From an uncultured Clostridia bacterium (GTDB lineage Bacteria > Bacillota > Clostridia > UBA1381 > UMGS1253), in contig CAKSHB010000016.1 of NCBI GenBank assembly GCA_934456295.1, positions 1 to 31,998 of the forward strand: a stretch of DNA of 31,998 nt, read 5' to 3'. A program made the position numbers and the translations under genes. Below are positions 1 to 7,686 of the stretch, piece after piece; the first letter of the stretch is position 1, and the number at the start of each line of letters is the position of its first letter. Below the pieces are notes generated by a model. It made no database searches. It was not told the origin of the DNA and saw only the letters and a list, made by a program, of their open reading frames with translations.

Positions 1-164
1 ATAATGCTCAAAAAATGCTTCTTGCGACTGATTTGTCAATCGAGGAGATTGGCGGAAATCTGGGCTTCAATTCCACATCTTATTTTAGACGAACCTTTAA
101 AAAATATGTTGGAAAATCTCCGAGTGAATACAGGAATAATGTAAACTCAGATTTTAAAATATGA
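1..164 (+). CDS. AraC-family regulator, C-terminal end only (partial)
   Basis: An open frame enters from the left edge (first whole codon at 3) and stops at TGA 162-164, giving 54 visible residues. They contain the second helix-turn-helix of the AraC/XylS family: LSIEEIGGNLGFNSTSYFRR followed by TFKKYVGKSPSEYR. The order 'I..IG..LGF.S.SYF.R.FKK..G.SP.EYR' is the family signature and ends within about ten residues of the stop, as usual. The protein is a DNA-binding transcription factor; its ligand-binding N-terminal part and its targets lie outside the window, so function cannot be narrowed. No terminator was seen directly after the stop. Confidence 0.85.
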   Translation, partial: NAQKMLLATDLSIEEIGGNLGFNSTSYFRRTFKKYVGKSPSEYRNNVNSDFKI

Positions 165-272
165 GTTATGGTGAACTACAGAAATGTTTAACGAAGCAGA
201 AACAATAGCGCTAAATTCGTTTTATTGAAGTTGATTTTTGTAATTTACATTAAATAATAGCTTGATTTATAT

Positions 273-310
273 AAAAATAGCGTAGCGGTTTTAGCGACAG
301 CTACGCTATT
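273..310 (-). terminator. Rho-independent terminator for the minus-strand YitT remnant
   Basis: Perfect 11-bp inverted repeat AATAGCGTAGC (276-286) / GCTACGCTATT (300-310) with a 13-nt loop. On the minus strand the stem is followed by a T-rich tract (complement of the A-run at 273-277). It lies about 47 bp beyond the stop of the minus-strand gene at 358-735, so it reads as that gene's original terminator. Confidence 0.75.
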
Positions 311-357
311 AAAGTTTAAATTTAGGGATTACATCACAATTTATAATTTGGGGATTT

Positions 358-735
358 TTATACTACTTCTTTAAAGCTTTCACCGATAACTTCGTTAACA
401 TTACTTATGATAACAAAAGCGTTTTTGTCAATATCTTTAATCAGGCTCATATAGGAAGGAAGCTCTTTTGGGGTTACTACGCACAAAAGCATAAGAGAAT
501 TTTCTTTGGAATACATACCAATACACGGTATTCCCGTAACTCCGCGTTCGTATTTGTTTAAAATGTAATCCGATATTTTGTCGGTTTCCTTTGAGAATAT
601 TCGGAGCATTTTCGCTTCATCACCAAAAACGATTATCTTATCTGTTATTACAGAAGACACAAACAGCGCTATAATTGAGTATATGGTTACGGTATAATTC
701 TTAAACACTACTTCTGTAAAACGCAGCTCGGCCAC
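358..735 (-). pseudogene. Truncated YitT-family membrane protein (C-terminal DUF2179 domain remnant)
   Basis: The 125-residue frame matches only the end of the YitT family: the last membrane helix (YSIIALFVSSVITDKIIV, about residues 18-36) and then the cytoplasmic DUF2179 domain, with the typical 'RGVTGIPCIGMYS', 'LLCVVTPKELP' and 'DKNAFVIISNVNEVIGESF' motifs. Complete family members have about 280-290 residues with several N-terminal helices, all missing here. Upstream on the minus strand the frame closes at a stop shortly before the GTG at 735, with no ribosome site recognised. The break lies next to the excisionase/integrase remnant, so truncation by element insertion or deletion is the likely cause (inference). 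The surviving terminator at 273-310 supports a once-functional gene. The function of the family is poorly known. Confidence 0.75.
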
Positions 736-828
736 GGTGAAGGCGGAGAGATGAAATTTCTATGGACTCGCAAGCTACGAGCGTCGGAACGGAAATATAA
801 TAAAAAGTATATGGAAAGAAAGTGAAAA

Positions 829-1035
829 ATGATGGAAGAAAATAATAATGTGCCTATAAATCAAAAACTTACTTTGACTATCAAGGAAGCCTCGATATAC
901 AGCAATATAGGTATAAACAAAATTGATTCAATGCTGCGGACACCGAATTGTCCATTTGTGCTTTTTGTGGGGAATAAAAAGTTGGTAAAAAGAAAAGAAT
1001 TTGAGGAATTCATTGCAAGAACATTGTCGATATAG
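829..1035 (+). CDS. xis: Tn916-type excisionase (Xis), DNA-binding
   Basis: A 68-residue basic protein closely resembling the excisionase of Tn916/Tn1549-type conjugative transposons in length and layout: a short N-terminal tail, then LTLTIKEASIYSNIGINKID (winged-helix recognition region), and a C-terminal 'VGNKKLVKRKEFEEFI' wing. Xis bends DNA at the element ends and directs the tyrosine integrase towards excision. As in Tn916, it lies just upstream of the integrase gene, but here that integrase is broken, so Xis is probably an orphan. The start could be ATG 829 or ATG 832; only a weak purine-rich stretch (GGAAAG) lies upstream. The recombination module has no other transposon genes around it. 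Confidence 0.85.
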   Translation: MMEENNNVPINQKLTLTIKEASIYSNIGINKIDSMLRTPNCPFVLFVGNKKLVKRKEFEEFIARTLSI

Positions 1036-1097
1036 TTAAAGAAAACTTATAAGCTTTGAAATTATGTTGTTTAGTATAAAAAATATAACTTCAGGTA

Positions 1098-1126
1098 TTG
1101 AAAAATTTGAGCAAATATGATACAAT
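1098..1126 (+). promoter_or_regulatory. Predicted sigma-A promoter for the integrase remnant
   Basis: TTGAAA (1098-1103) and TACAAT (1121-1126) are separated by exactly 17 bp. The leader that follows contains a stem, CTCTTTTTCTC (1143-1153) with GAGAAAGGAG (1160-1169), which places the AGGAG ribosome site inside a helix. This could have limited integrase synthesis in the intact element. Confidence 0.5.
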
Positions 1127-1179
1127 AAACGTGTTGTATTAGCTCTTTTTCTCAATAGCGAGAAAGGAGTCTATGGATA

Positions 1180-1704
1180 ATGGTTAAAAATCTTAAGGGC
1201 AAGAAGTGCGGAAAAGGTATTTCTCAGAGAAAGAACGGATTATATTGCGCGAGATTTGTAGATAAATGCAGTAAAAGGCACGAAAAGTATTTTTCTTCAA
1301 TTCCGGAGGCACGAAATTGGCTAGATGAAGCAAGATATTAGGATAAGCACGATGTGTTCATTCCTTCTGATATGACAGTCGATGATTGGTTTGAATACTG
1401 GATAAACAATATCGTTGGTGATTTAGCACTTAATACTCAGCGCAACTATAGAGAAAGGTACTACGACACCCATTTATATAAGCTGTGTGATGAAGCAAAA
1501 ATAAGAAGATTTTGTATGCATTGCCTACGCCATACATACGCAACGAGAGCTGTAGAGGCTGGCGTAAATTTCAAGTTTCTAAGTTCTCTACTCGGTCATG
1601 CATCTATTAAGACCACTCTTGACAGATACGCACATACAACAAATGATTCAATGCTTCAGGCGGTACAGCAATTTGAGAACAAAATGAAAGAGATAATGGC
1701 GTAA
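1180..1704 (+). pseudogene. int: Tyrosine integrase of a Tn916-like element, broken by a stop and an internal deletion
   Basis: Reading from ATG 1180 (ribosome site AGAAAGGAG), 53 codons give an N-terminal arm-DNA-binding domain (KGISQRKNGLYCARFVD...). An in-frame TAG follows at 1339-1341. The same frame then continues through the start of the core-binding domain (MTVDDWFEYWINNI, NTQRNYRERY) and jumps directly to the end of the catalytic domain: 'HCLRHTYATR' (the HxxR box) and LLGHASIKTTLDRYAH (with the nucleophilic Tyr). Most of the core-binding domain and the first catalytic Arg are absent. The whole would be about 174 codons, against roughly 380-410 for intact relatives. It cannot be an active recombinase. 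Together with xis at 829 it marks a decayed integrative element; no flanking attachment-site duplication was identified. Confidence 0.88.
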
Positions 1705-1769
1705 AAATGGAGTATGAGCCAATTAAAAAACGCCTGAAACCCTTGAAAATAAAGGAGATATGATAAATT

Positions 1770-2864
1770 ATGAAATTAGGCATAGTAGGGCTGCCAAATG
1801 TCGGAAAATCAACCCTTTTTAATGCAATAACACAGGCGGGAGCCGAATCGGCGAATTACCCGTTTTGCACGATAGAGCCTAATGTGGGCGTTGTCAGCGT
1901 CCCTGACGAGCGGCTTGACAGGCTCGCTGATATGTATAATCCGAAAAAGGTGACGCCTGCAATTATAGAATTTGTGGATATTGCCGGTCTTGTAAAAGGA
2001 GCAAGCCGCGGCGAAGGTTTGGGAAATAAGTTCTTGTCGCATATACGCGAGGTTGACGCGATTGTGCATGTTGTGCGCTGTTTCGAGGATTCAAATATAG
2101 TGCATGTTGACGGCAGTGTGGGACCGCGCCGCGATATTGAAACGATTAACCTTGAACTGATATTTGCGGATATTGAAATGGTTGATAAGCGTATCGACAG
2201 AGTTCGCAAAGCGTTAAAGGGCGATAAAAAATATCAGGCGGAGCTGGATTTGCTTGAAGAGGTTAAAAAGGTTCTTGAGTCGGGCAAACCGGCGCGTACC
2301 ATGGATTTTTCGGAAGAACAGTCGGAAATAATGAAAGAGGTTGCACTTCTTACATTAAAACCGGTGCTTTATGTTGCAAACGTATCTGAGGACGATTTTT
2401 CTTCGGATATAGATAAAAATTTTCTTGTTAATGAAGTGAAAGAAATTGCAAAATCCGAAAATTCGGAGGTTATTGCAATTTCGGCACGCATTGAAGAAGA
2501 AATATCGGAGCTTGATGCTGCGGAAAAGAAAGAATTTTTAAAAGAACTCGGCATGAGTGAGTCGGGCCTTGATAAAATCGTAAAGGCAAGTTATAAGCTT
2601 TTAGGGCTCATAAGCTATCTGACAGCAGGTGAGCCGGAGGTTCGCGCATGGACCATAACAGAGGGAACAAAAGCTCCGCAGGCGGCGGGAAAAATTCATA
2701 CCGATTTTGAAAAAGGTTTCATACGTGCGGAAGTTGTGGCATATGATGATTTAATGGCGTGCGGTAACATGACTGCGGCAAAAGAAAAGGGTCTTGTCCG
2801 CTCCGAGGGAAAAGAGTACGTCATGAAAGACGGCGATATAGTTTTATTCAGATTTAATGTATAA
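1770..2864 (+). CDS. ychF: Ribosome-associated nucleotide-binding ATPase YchF (Obg/OLA1 family)
   Basis: 364 residues, the normal family length. The P-loop GLPNVGKST is at residues 7-15 and DIAGLV at 70-75. The guanine-specificity motif NKxD is replaced by NVSE (about residue 204), which in this family gives preference for ATP over GTP. A coiled-coil insertion occupies the middle and a C-terminal TGS domain follows (AWTITEGTKAPQAAGKIHTD region). YchF binds ribosomes and is linked to stress and translation control. The start ATG 1770 follows an AAAGGAG site with a somewhat long spacing. A 31-codon frame overlaps its stop and birA begins about 100 bp downstream, so ychF, birA and the first citrate synthase gene may be transcribed together. 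Confidence 0.96.
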   Translation: MKLGIVGLPNVGKSTLFNAITQAGAESANYPFCTIEPNVGVVSVPDERLDRLADMYNPKKVTPAIIEFVDIAGLVKGASRGEGLGNKFLSHIREVDAIVHVVRCFEDSNIVHVDGSVGPRRDIETINLELIFADIEMVDKRIDRVRKALKGDKKYQAELDLLEEVKKVLESGKPARTMDFSEEQSEIMKEVALLTLKPVLYVANVSEDDFSSDIDKNFLVNEVKEIAKSENSEVIAISARIEEEISELDAAEKKEFLKELGMSESGLDKIVKASYKLLGLISYLTAGEPEVRAWTITEGTKAPQAAGKIHTDFEKGFIRAEVVAYDDLMACGNMTAAKEKGLVRSEGKEYVMKDGDIVLFRFNV

Positions 2865-2967
2865 TAAGCTTTTGACCGATTATAATGTGCCGTACAAAGT
2901 CCGCTTTCCCAACGGAGTTTTGTATGGTATATCAGTTAATACGGCTGCTTGACAGGAGATGGGAGAA

Positions 2968-3969
2968 ATGCCGGACGACAGAAAAAATGCAGAAAATATA
3001 TCTACAAAAGACCGTGTGCTGGCAGTTCTTGAAAAACACAGCGGAGAGAGTGTGTCGGGAGCAGTGATTGCCGAAAAGCTCGGTATAACACGCGCCGGAG
3101 TCTGGAAAGCGGTGAAATTACTGCAAAAAGACGGAATAAAAATCGATGCAGGTACAAATAGGGGATATAAACTCTGCGAAAGTGCCGACAGATTATCGGA
3201 ATTGAAAATAAAAAGCTTTTTGCATACAGAAAGTTTCGGCAGGGAAATGTATATATATGAAAGCACCGACTCCACAAATATGCGTGCTAAAGAGCTTGCA
3301 GCCTCGGGCGCACCTCATGGCACATTGTTTGCCGCAGATATGCAGACTGCCGGAAGAGGAAGGCTTGGACGCAGTTTTTTCTCGCCATCGGGCTCGGGCG
3401 TGTATTTTACCCTTCTGCTCAGACCGGATTTTGATACGGACAGCGCACTGCTTATAACTTCCTCGGTTGCTGTTGCGGTTTGCAGAGCAATAGATAAAAT
3501 TGCTGAAGTGAACACACAGATAAAGTGGGTAAATGATATATATTTGAACAAAAAGAAGATATGCGGCATACTTACGGAGGCATCGAGCAATTTTGAAAGC
3601 GGCGGAGTCGAGTTTATAGTTGTCGGAATAGGCATAAATGTGACAAACGAGGCATTTCCGCCCGAGATTTCGGACACTGCGACATCTATCGGCGCAAATT
3701 CAAACGAAACAATCGACAGATGCAGGCTTATCGCAGAAATTCTGAATGAATTTGAAAATATATACCGCTCGCTCAATAAGCGTGAGTATATGGAGGAATA
3801 CCGTAAGCGTTCGTGTGTAATCAATAAAAAGGTTAAAGCCATAAAGGCAGGAATAAGCCGTGAGGTGTTTATCGAAAATATTGATGACAGCGGCGCGCTT
3901 ATTGTAAAAAACAAAAACGGTGAAACAGAAAAAATCAACAGCGGAGAAATAAGCATACGATTTTTATAA
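2968..3969 (+). CDS. birA: Bifunctional biotin-protein ligase / biotin operon repressor BirA
   Basis: 333 residues from ATG 2968. An earlier in-frame ATG at 2959 touches the AGGAG site (2954-2958) directly, so 2968, with 9-nt spacing, is the better start. An N-terminal winged helix (IAEKLGITRAGVWKAVKLL, about 34-53) is followed by the catalytic core with the biotinyl-AMP loop GRGRLGR (129-135) and KWVND (186-190), then an SH3-like C-terminal domain. BirA makes biotinoyl-AMP and attaches biotin to the lysine of carrier proteins; its HTH can repress biotin genes. Its obvious partner is the carrier at 15137-15508, whose EAMKMEN motif holds the target lysine. No biotin synthesis genes are in the window. 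The citrate synthase gene starts 30 bp downstream. Confidence 0.95.
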   Translation: MPDDRKNAENISTKDRVLAVLEKHSGESVSGAVIAEKLGITRAGVWKAVKLLQKDGIKIDAGTNRGYKLCESADRLSELKIKSFLHTESFGREMYIYESTDSTNMRAKELAASGAPHGTLFAADMQTAGRGRLGRSFFSPSGSGVYFTLLLRPDFDTDSALLITSSVAVAVCRAIDKIAEVNTQIKWVNDIYLNKKKICGILTEASSNFESGGVEFIVVGIGINVTNEAFPPEISDTATSIGANSNETIDRCRLIAEILNEFENIYRSLNKREYMEEYRKRSCVINKKVKAIKAGISREVFIENIDDSGALIVKNKNGETEKINSGEISIRFL

Positions 3970-3999
3970 AAAGGCTTTGCGAAAGGGAGGTTTGATATT

Positions 4000-5361
4000 G
4001 TGAATAAATTCAGCGAAATTACACCGCAGCTTGAAAGGCTTACGCAGATATGCGTCGGCAACAGCACCATAGGACCCGATTTGTATACAAAATATGATGT
4101 GAAGCGCGGCTTGCGTGATATTAACGGCAAAGGTGTGCTGACAGGGCTTACGGACATATCGGAAATACTGTCATATACGATTGTTGACAGTGATATGGTA
4201 CCTTGTGAAGGAAAATTGTTTTACCGCGGCATAGATATAGAGCAGATTGTCAGAGGCTTTATAAAAGAAAAGCGTTTCGGCTTTGAAGAAGCAACATATC
4301 TGCTGCTGTTCGGCGAACTTCCTAAAAAAAATGAACTCAGCGATTTTTGCAGCCTGTTGGCAAACTACAGGTCGCTGCCGACAAGCTTTGTGCGTGATAT
4401 AATTATGAAAGCGCCGAGCCCCGACATGATGAATACACTTGCAAGAAGTGTACTGACACTGTATTCGTACGATGACAACGCAAATGACATTTCGCTGCCG
4501 AATGTGCTCAGACAGTCACTTCAGCTTATAGCGCTTTTTCCTGTGCTTGCGGTATACGGCTATCAGGCGTATGCACACTATCATGACGGTCAGAGTTTGT
4601 ATATACATGCGCCGCAGCCCGAACTTTCAACGGCTGAAAATATTCTTCATATACTGCGTGCAGATTGTAAATATACAGAGTTTGAGGCAAAAATACTTGA
4701 TATTGCACTTGTGCTTCATGCAGAGCATGGCGGAGGGAATAATTCGACTTTCACGACACGCGTTGTAACCTCGTCGGGAACGGACACATATTCCGCGGTT
4801 GCGGCGGCTTTGGGGTCACTGAAAGGGCCGAAACACGGAGGTGCAAACATAAAAGTGGTAAAAATGTTTGAGGATATTAAAAAGCATGTAACCAATTGGG
4901 ACGATGATAAACAGATTAAGCAATATCTGAGCGATATTTTGGATAAAAAGGCATTTGACGGAGCAGGGCTCATATACGGAATGGGGCATGCAGTATACTC
5001 AATTTCCGACCCGCGCGCAAATACTTTTAAATCATTTGTGGAAAATCTGGCAAAGGAAAAAGGCCGCGAAAAGGAATACAGATTGTATGCAAACGTTGAA
5101 CGCATGGCAATAGAGCTGATTGCTGAAAAAAGGAAAATTTATAAGGGCGTAAGCGCAAATGTCGATTTTTACAGCGGGTTTGTGTACAGTATGCTAAATC
5201 TTCCGCTCGAACTGTATACGCCGATTTTTGCAATAGCGAGAATTGTGGGGTGGAGCGCACACCGTATGGAGGAGCTTGTAAACGCCGGAAAAATTATCCG
5301 TCCGGCATATAAGAATGTTGCGCCGCACAAAGAGTATGTACCTCTTGCGGAGCGCGGATAG
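4000..5361 (+). CDS. Citrate (or 2-methylcitrate) synthase, Si-type, copy 1
   Basis: 453 residues from a GTG start with GGGAGG 9 bp upstream. The catalytic triad is complete: His279 (GPKHGGAN), His330 (GMGHAVYSISDPRA) and Asp389 (NVDFYSG). An additional substrate-site segment, LHAEHGGGNN (239-248), is glycine-rich where GltA-type enzymes carry HADHExNAS. A roughly 60-residue N-terminal extension precedes the core. The enzyme condenses acetyl-CoA with oxaloacetate; sequence reading alone cannot exclude propionyl-CoA (methylcitrate). A paralogue of the same length is at 9561-10922. Lying directly behind birA, it is probably read from an upstream promoter, as no convincing promoter was seen in the 30-bp gap. 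A strong terminator follows. Confidence 0.93.
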   Translation: MNKFSEITPQLERLTQICVGNSTIGPDLYTKYDVKRGLRDINGKGVLTGLTDISEILSYTIVDSDMVPCEGKLFYRGIDIEQIVRGFIKEKRFGFEEATYLLLFGELPKKNELSDFCSLLANYRSLPTSFVRDIIMKAPSPDMMNTLARSVLTLYSYDDNANDISLPNVLRQSLQLIALFPVLAVYGYQAYAHYHDGQSLYIHAPQPELSTAENILHILRADCKYTEFEAKILDIALVLHAEHGGGNNSTFTTRVVTSSGTDTYSAVAAALGSLKGPKHGGANIKVVKMFEDIKKHVTNWDDDKQIKQYLSDILDKKAFDGAGLIYGMGHAVYSISDPRANTFKSFVENLAKEKGREKEYRLYANVERMAIELIAEKRKIYKGVSANVDFYSGFVYSMLNLPLELYTPIFAIARIVGWSAHRMEELVNAGKIIRPAYKNVAPHKEYVPLAERG

Positions 5362-5376
5362 AATAAAACGGAAAAT

Positions 5377-5410
5377 AAAAAAGCAGAACAGCAATTTGTT
5401 CTGCTTTTTT
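5377..5410. terminator. Bidirectional Rho-independent terminator
   Basis: A perfect 14-bp inverted repeat, AAAAAAGCAGAACA (5377-5390) / TGTTCTGCTTTTTT (5397-5410), with a 6-nt loop. It has U-tracts in both directions, so it can end the citrate synthase transcript and the convergent minus-strand gene. Confidence 0.92.
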
Positions 5411-5429
5411 GTATAAACTCACACTAAGT

Positions 5430-6470
5430 TTATGATTGTTTTTTCATAGCTTTATAATGTGCATAAGCCGAAACAATTCCGCTTATTATCAGGTAAACAT
5501 AAAAACTTATGCCGCGGTTTAAGAGTGTTGCCGGAAGAACAAGCTCTGAGCCGAAAATTACAAAGAACATCTTCATGAAAGTTCCCTCGGAAGCTCCCAC
5601 AGCGCCCGGCAGGGGCAATGCGGAAACGCATATTGTAAGTATTGTTTGCAGCGAAAATATATCAAAATAGCTGTAAACGTCCTGTCCGAAAGCTCTGTAT
5701 ACAAGATACGGAACTGAAAACTGCAATAACACCTGCACCGTGCTTACGCCAAGTGTCTTTACAAGCAAATGCGGATTTTTCTTTATATATACAGCGCTTA
5801 TAATGTAGCTTTCGATTGACTCATCAGCTCTTTTTAATGCTTCCTCTTTGTTTTTTATGATTTTTATTGCAGCCAGAAATGTAACGAGCGCTTTTACTAT
5901 TTTTTTCAGAAGCGCGGAATAAAATACGGCGCACACGATCACGAAAATCATTACGGTATAAAATATTATTCCGTATACAAACAGCGGCCATATGCCGTCC
6001 ATATTTGAAAATACAAACATGCCGTTTCCCACAAGTGAAATCAGCGCAAAAATCAGCGTGACAATTTGCAGTGACATAAGCATGAGCAAAAAGTTTACGG
6101 TACTGTGTCCGATTTTTATTCCGTCACGCTTCATATAATATATCTGTGCCGGCTGTCCTCCGGAGGACGACGGAGTAATCGAGCTGAAATAAAAGCCCAC
6201 AAATGCATACTTCAAACAATGCGCAAATTTCGGTCTTTCGTGCAGAGAACTGTTTAATATATATATATTAACAGCCTCACAGCAGATATAGCCGAACATA
6301 AACAAAAAACCGAGTGCAACATAAACGGTGTTTGCGGACATTATCTGCGGAAGCATGGAGAACATGTCTTTGTCGTCAAAAAGCATGAAAAATGTAATCA
6401 CGAGAAGTACGGCAAAAAACAATACGCCATATATATATTTTCTGTTGCTTCTATCTTTTTTAGCGCCCAT
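5430..6470 (-). CDS. Flippase-like integral membrane protein (lysylphosphatidylglycerol synthase TM-domain family, UPF0104)
   Basis: 346 residues, almost entirely hydrophobic helices separated by short basic loops, with about eight transmembrane segments predicted by eye. Signature features of the PF03706 family are present: 'SSITPSSSGGQPAQIYYMKRDG' region residues PSSSGGQPAQ, and ALPLPGAVGASEGTF near the C-terminus. There is no soluble synthetase domain, so it is not a complete MprF; it resembles the stand-alone proteins thought to move lipids or polyprenyl-linked sugars across the membrane. The substrate cannot be inferred. The start ATG (plus-strand 6470) is preceded by AAGGAG. It is a single-gene unit with its own promoter and shares the 5377-5410 terminator with the convergent citrate synthase gene. 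Confidence 0.85.
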   Translation of the reverse strand: MGAKKDRSNRKYIYGVLFFAVLLVITFFMLFDDKDMFSMLPQIMSANTVYVALGFLFMFGYICCEAVNIYILNSSLHERPKFAHCLKYAFVGFYFSSITPSSSGGQPAQIYYMKRDGIKIGHSTVNFLLMLMSLQIVTLIFALISLVGNGMFVFSNMDGIWPLFVYGIIFYTVMIFVIVCAVFYSALLKKIVKALVTFLAAIKIIKNKEEALKRADESIESYIISAVYIKKNPHLLVKTLGVSTVQVLLQFSVPYLVYRAFGQDVYSYFDIFSLQTILTICVSALPLPGAVGASEGTFMKMFFVIFGSELVLPATLLNRGISFYVYLIISGIVSAYAHYKAMKKQS

Positions 6471-6524
6471 TTTCTTGATTTATCTCCTTTTTCAAAAATC
6501 AATTCAAAAAAACACAGCGTATAA

Positions 6525-6553
6525 AGTATAACACATATAACAGCCGATGTCAA
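6525..6553 (-). promoter_or_regulatory. Sigma-A promoter of the flippase-like gene
   Basis: On the minus strand, TTGACA (6553-6548) and TATACT (6530-6525) are separated by 17 bp, about 55 bp upstream of the start codon of the gene at 5430-6470. The -35 element is a perfect consensus. Confidence 0.8.
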
Positions 6554-6684
6554 AGAGTAATAAAACAAAGACGGACATAAAAAGCCGTATGAAAAATACG
6601 GTCTGTGACTGTCGAAAAATTTTTTAATTATAAACTCTTTTTATTCGTAAGGTTTATGAAAAACTTAAAGTTTGCAACAATTAA

Positions 6685-6726
6685 GTGAAATAATGCAAAG
6701 CATTTCACTGCGCAGCACGCTATAAT
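6685..6726 (+). promoter_or_regulatory. -10 element and palindromic operator candidate upstream of the DMT transporter
   Basis: TATAAT at 6721-6726 lies 38 bp before the transporter start. No good -35 is present; its place overlaps a palindrome, GTGAAAT (6685-6691) / ATTTCAC (6702-6708), with a 10-bp centre that is itself partly symmetric (TGC...GCA). This arrangement fits an activator or repressor site. The rest of the 294-bp gap 6471-6764 holds the divergent promoter and a small hairpin (CCGTAT 6585-6590 / ATACGG 6596-6601). Confidence 0.45.
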
Positions 6727-6764
6727 TAAGTTGTCCGATGATAAAAGACATTAGTTGATTATAA

Positions 6765-7643
6765 ATGAAAGCGATGACAGACATGACTTATTTAATGATT
6801 TTGTCGGTGCTCACAGCATCGGTATACAGCTGTATTTTAAACAGGACAAAGGTTTCGGCAAAAAATGAAGTGCTGACATTTAATCTTATGTGCTCGCTTG
6901 TGTGGTTTGTTATACTGTTTCTGATAAACGGAGCCACAATTAAATTAAATGCTCAAACGCTTATATGGGGCTGCATTTACGGCACTGTGCAATCACTTTT
7001 CATCTTTTTTAAAACAAAAGCAATGAGTACAGGCTCTGTCGCGGTGACAACACTTGTCGGAAACAGTTCGCTTTTGCTTTCCGTAGCGGTAAGCCTGATT
7101 ATATGGAAAGAAACAGTCGGCATATGGGATATAGCGGGTCTTATCCTTTTGTGCGTATCAATATTTTTATGTACTCATAAAAAATCTGAAGCCGATTATT
7201 TGCCGTCATGGAAATATTATGTTGTGCTCTTTCTGATTTTTGCCGCAGCTGTGGGGATTACCTTTAAAGCATTCGGCAAATCGTCATCGGCACAGTACAG
7301 CAGTGATATGATGGCGGTTTCCGCTCTGGTTATGACACTGTTTTATTTTGCCGGATGTATGTTCGGCGGCGGTGTCAGAGTAAAAAATCCTGCATGCGGA
7401 AACATTGCAAAATTTTGTGCTGCGGCGCTGATATCCGGAGTTTTGAGCTGTCTTTATAACAGGCTTAATATATATTTATCCGCAAACCTTGACGCTATAA
7501 TATTTTTTCCGTTTTTTAACGGCGGCGTAGTTCTTGTGTCAACAATTCTGGGAATTTGTATCTGCCGCGAGCGTCTTGCGAAAAAACAGCTTTTGGGCAT
7601 AGTTCTCGGAATAGCCTCAATTTGTATTATAGGAATATTATAG
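6765..7643 (+). CDS. DMT-superfamily (EamA-like) transporter
   Basis: 292 residues with about ten hydrophobic helices in two halves, the usual size and shape of drug/metabolite transporters. The end of each half carries EamA-like features: 'GSVAVTTLVGNSSLLLSVAVSLIIWKE' in the first half (pieces VAVTTLVGNSSLLLSV and WKETVG) and ILGICICRERLAKKQLLGIV in the second. The substrate is unknown. The next gene, a cytoplasmic glycosidase, begins only 43 bp later with no terminator between, so a sugar or glycoside is a reasonable guess, no more. Three ATGs (6765, 6774, 6783) are possible starts; none has a strong ribosome site, and 6765 is taken as the longest. Confidence 0.8.
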   Translation: MKAMTDMTYLMILSVLTASVYSCILNRTKVSAKNEVLTFNLMCSLVWFVILFLINGATIKLNAQTLIWGCIYGTVQSLFIFFKTKAMSTGSVAVTTLVGNSSLLLSVAVSLIIWKETVGIWDIAGLILLCVSIFLCTHKKSEADYLPSWKYYVVLFLIFAAAVGITFKAFGKSSSAQYSSDMMAVSALVMTLFYFAGCMFGGGVRVKNPACGNIAKFCAAALISGVLSCLYNRLNIYLSANLDAIIFFPFFNGGVVLVSTILGICICRERLAKKQLLGIVLGIASICIIGIL

Positions 7644-7686
7644 AACATTTTTCATACTGCAAAAAAGCAGGAAAGGACGGTCAATC

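Noticed and set aside
796..801. TATAAT as the excisionase promoter
   Set aside because: No -35-like hexamer lies at 16-18 bp upstream, so it is not supported.
2880..3277. Long minus-strand frames opposite birA and other genes
   Set aside because: They lie antisense to well-supported genes, have no ribosome sites or family features, and are explained by codon bias of the real strand.
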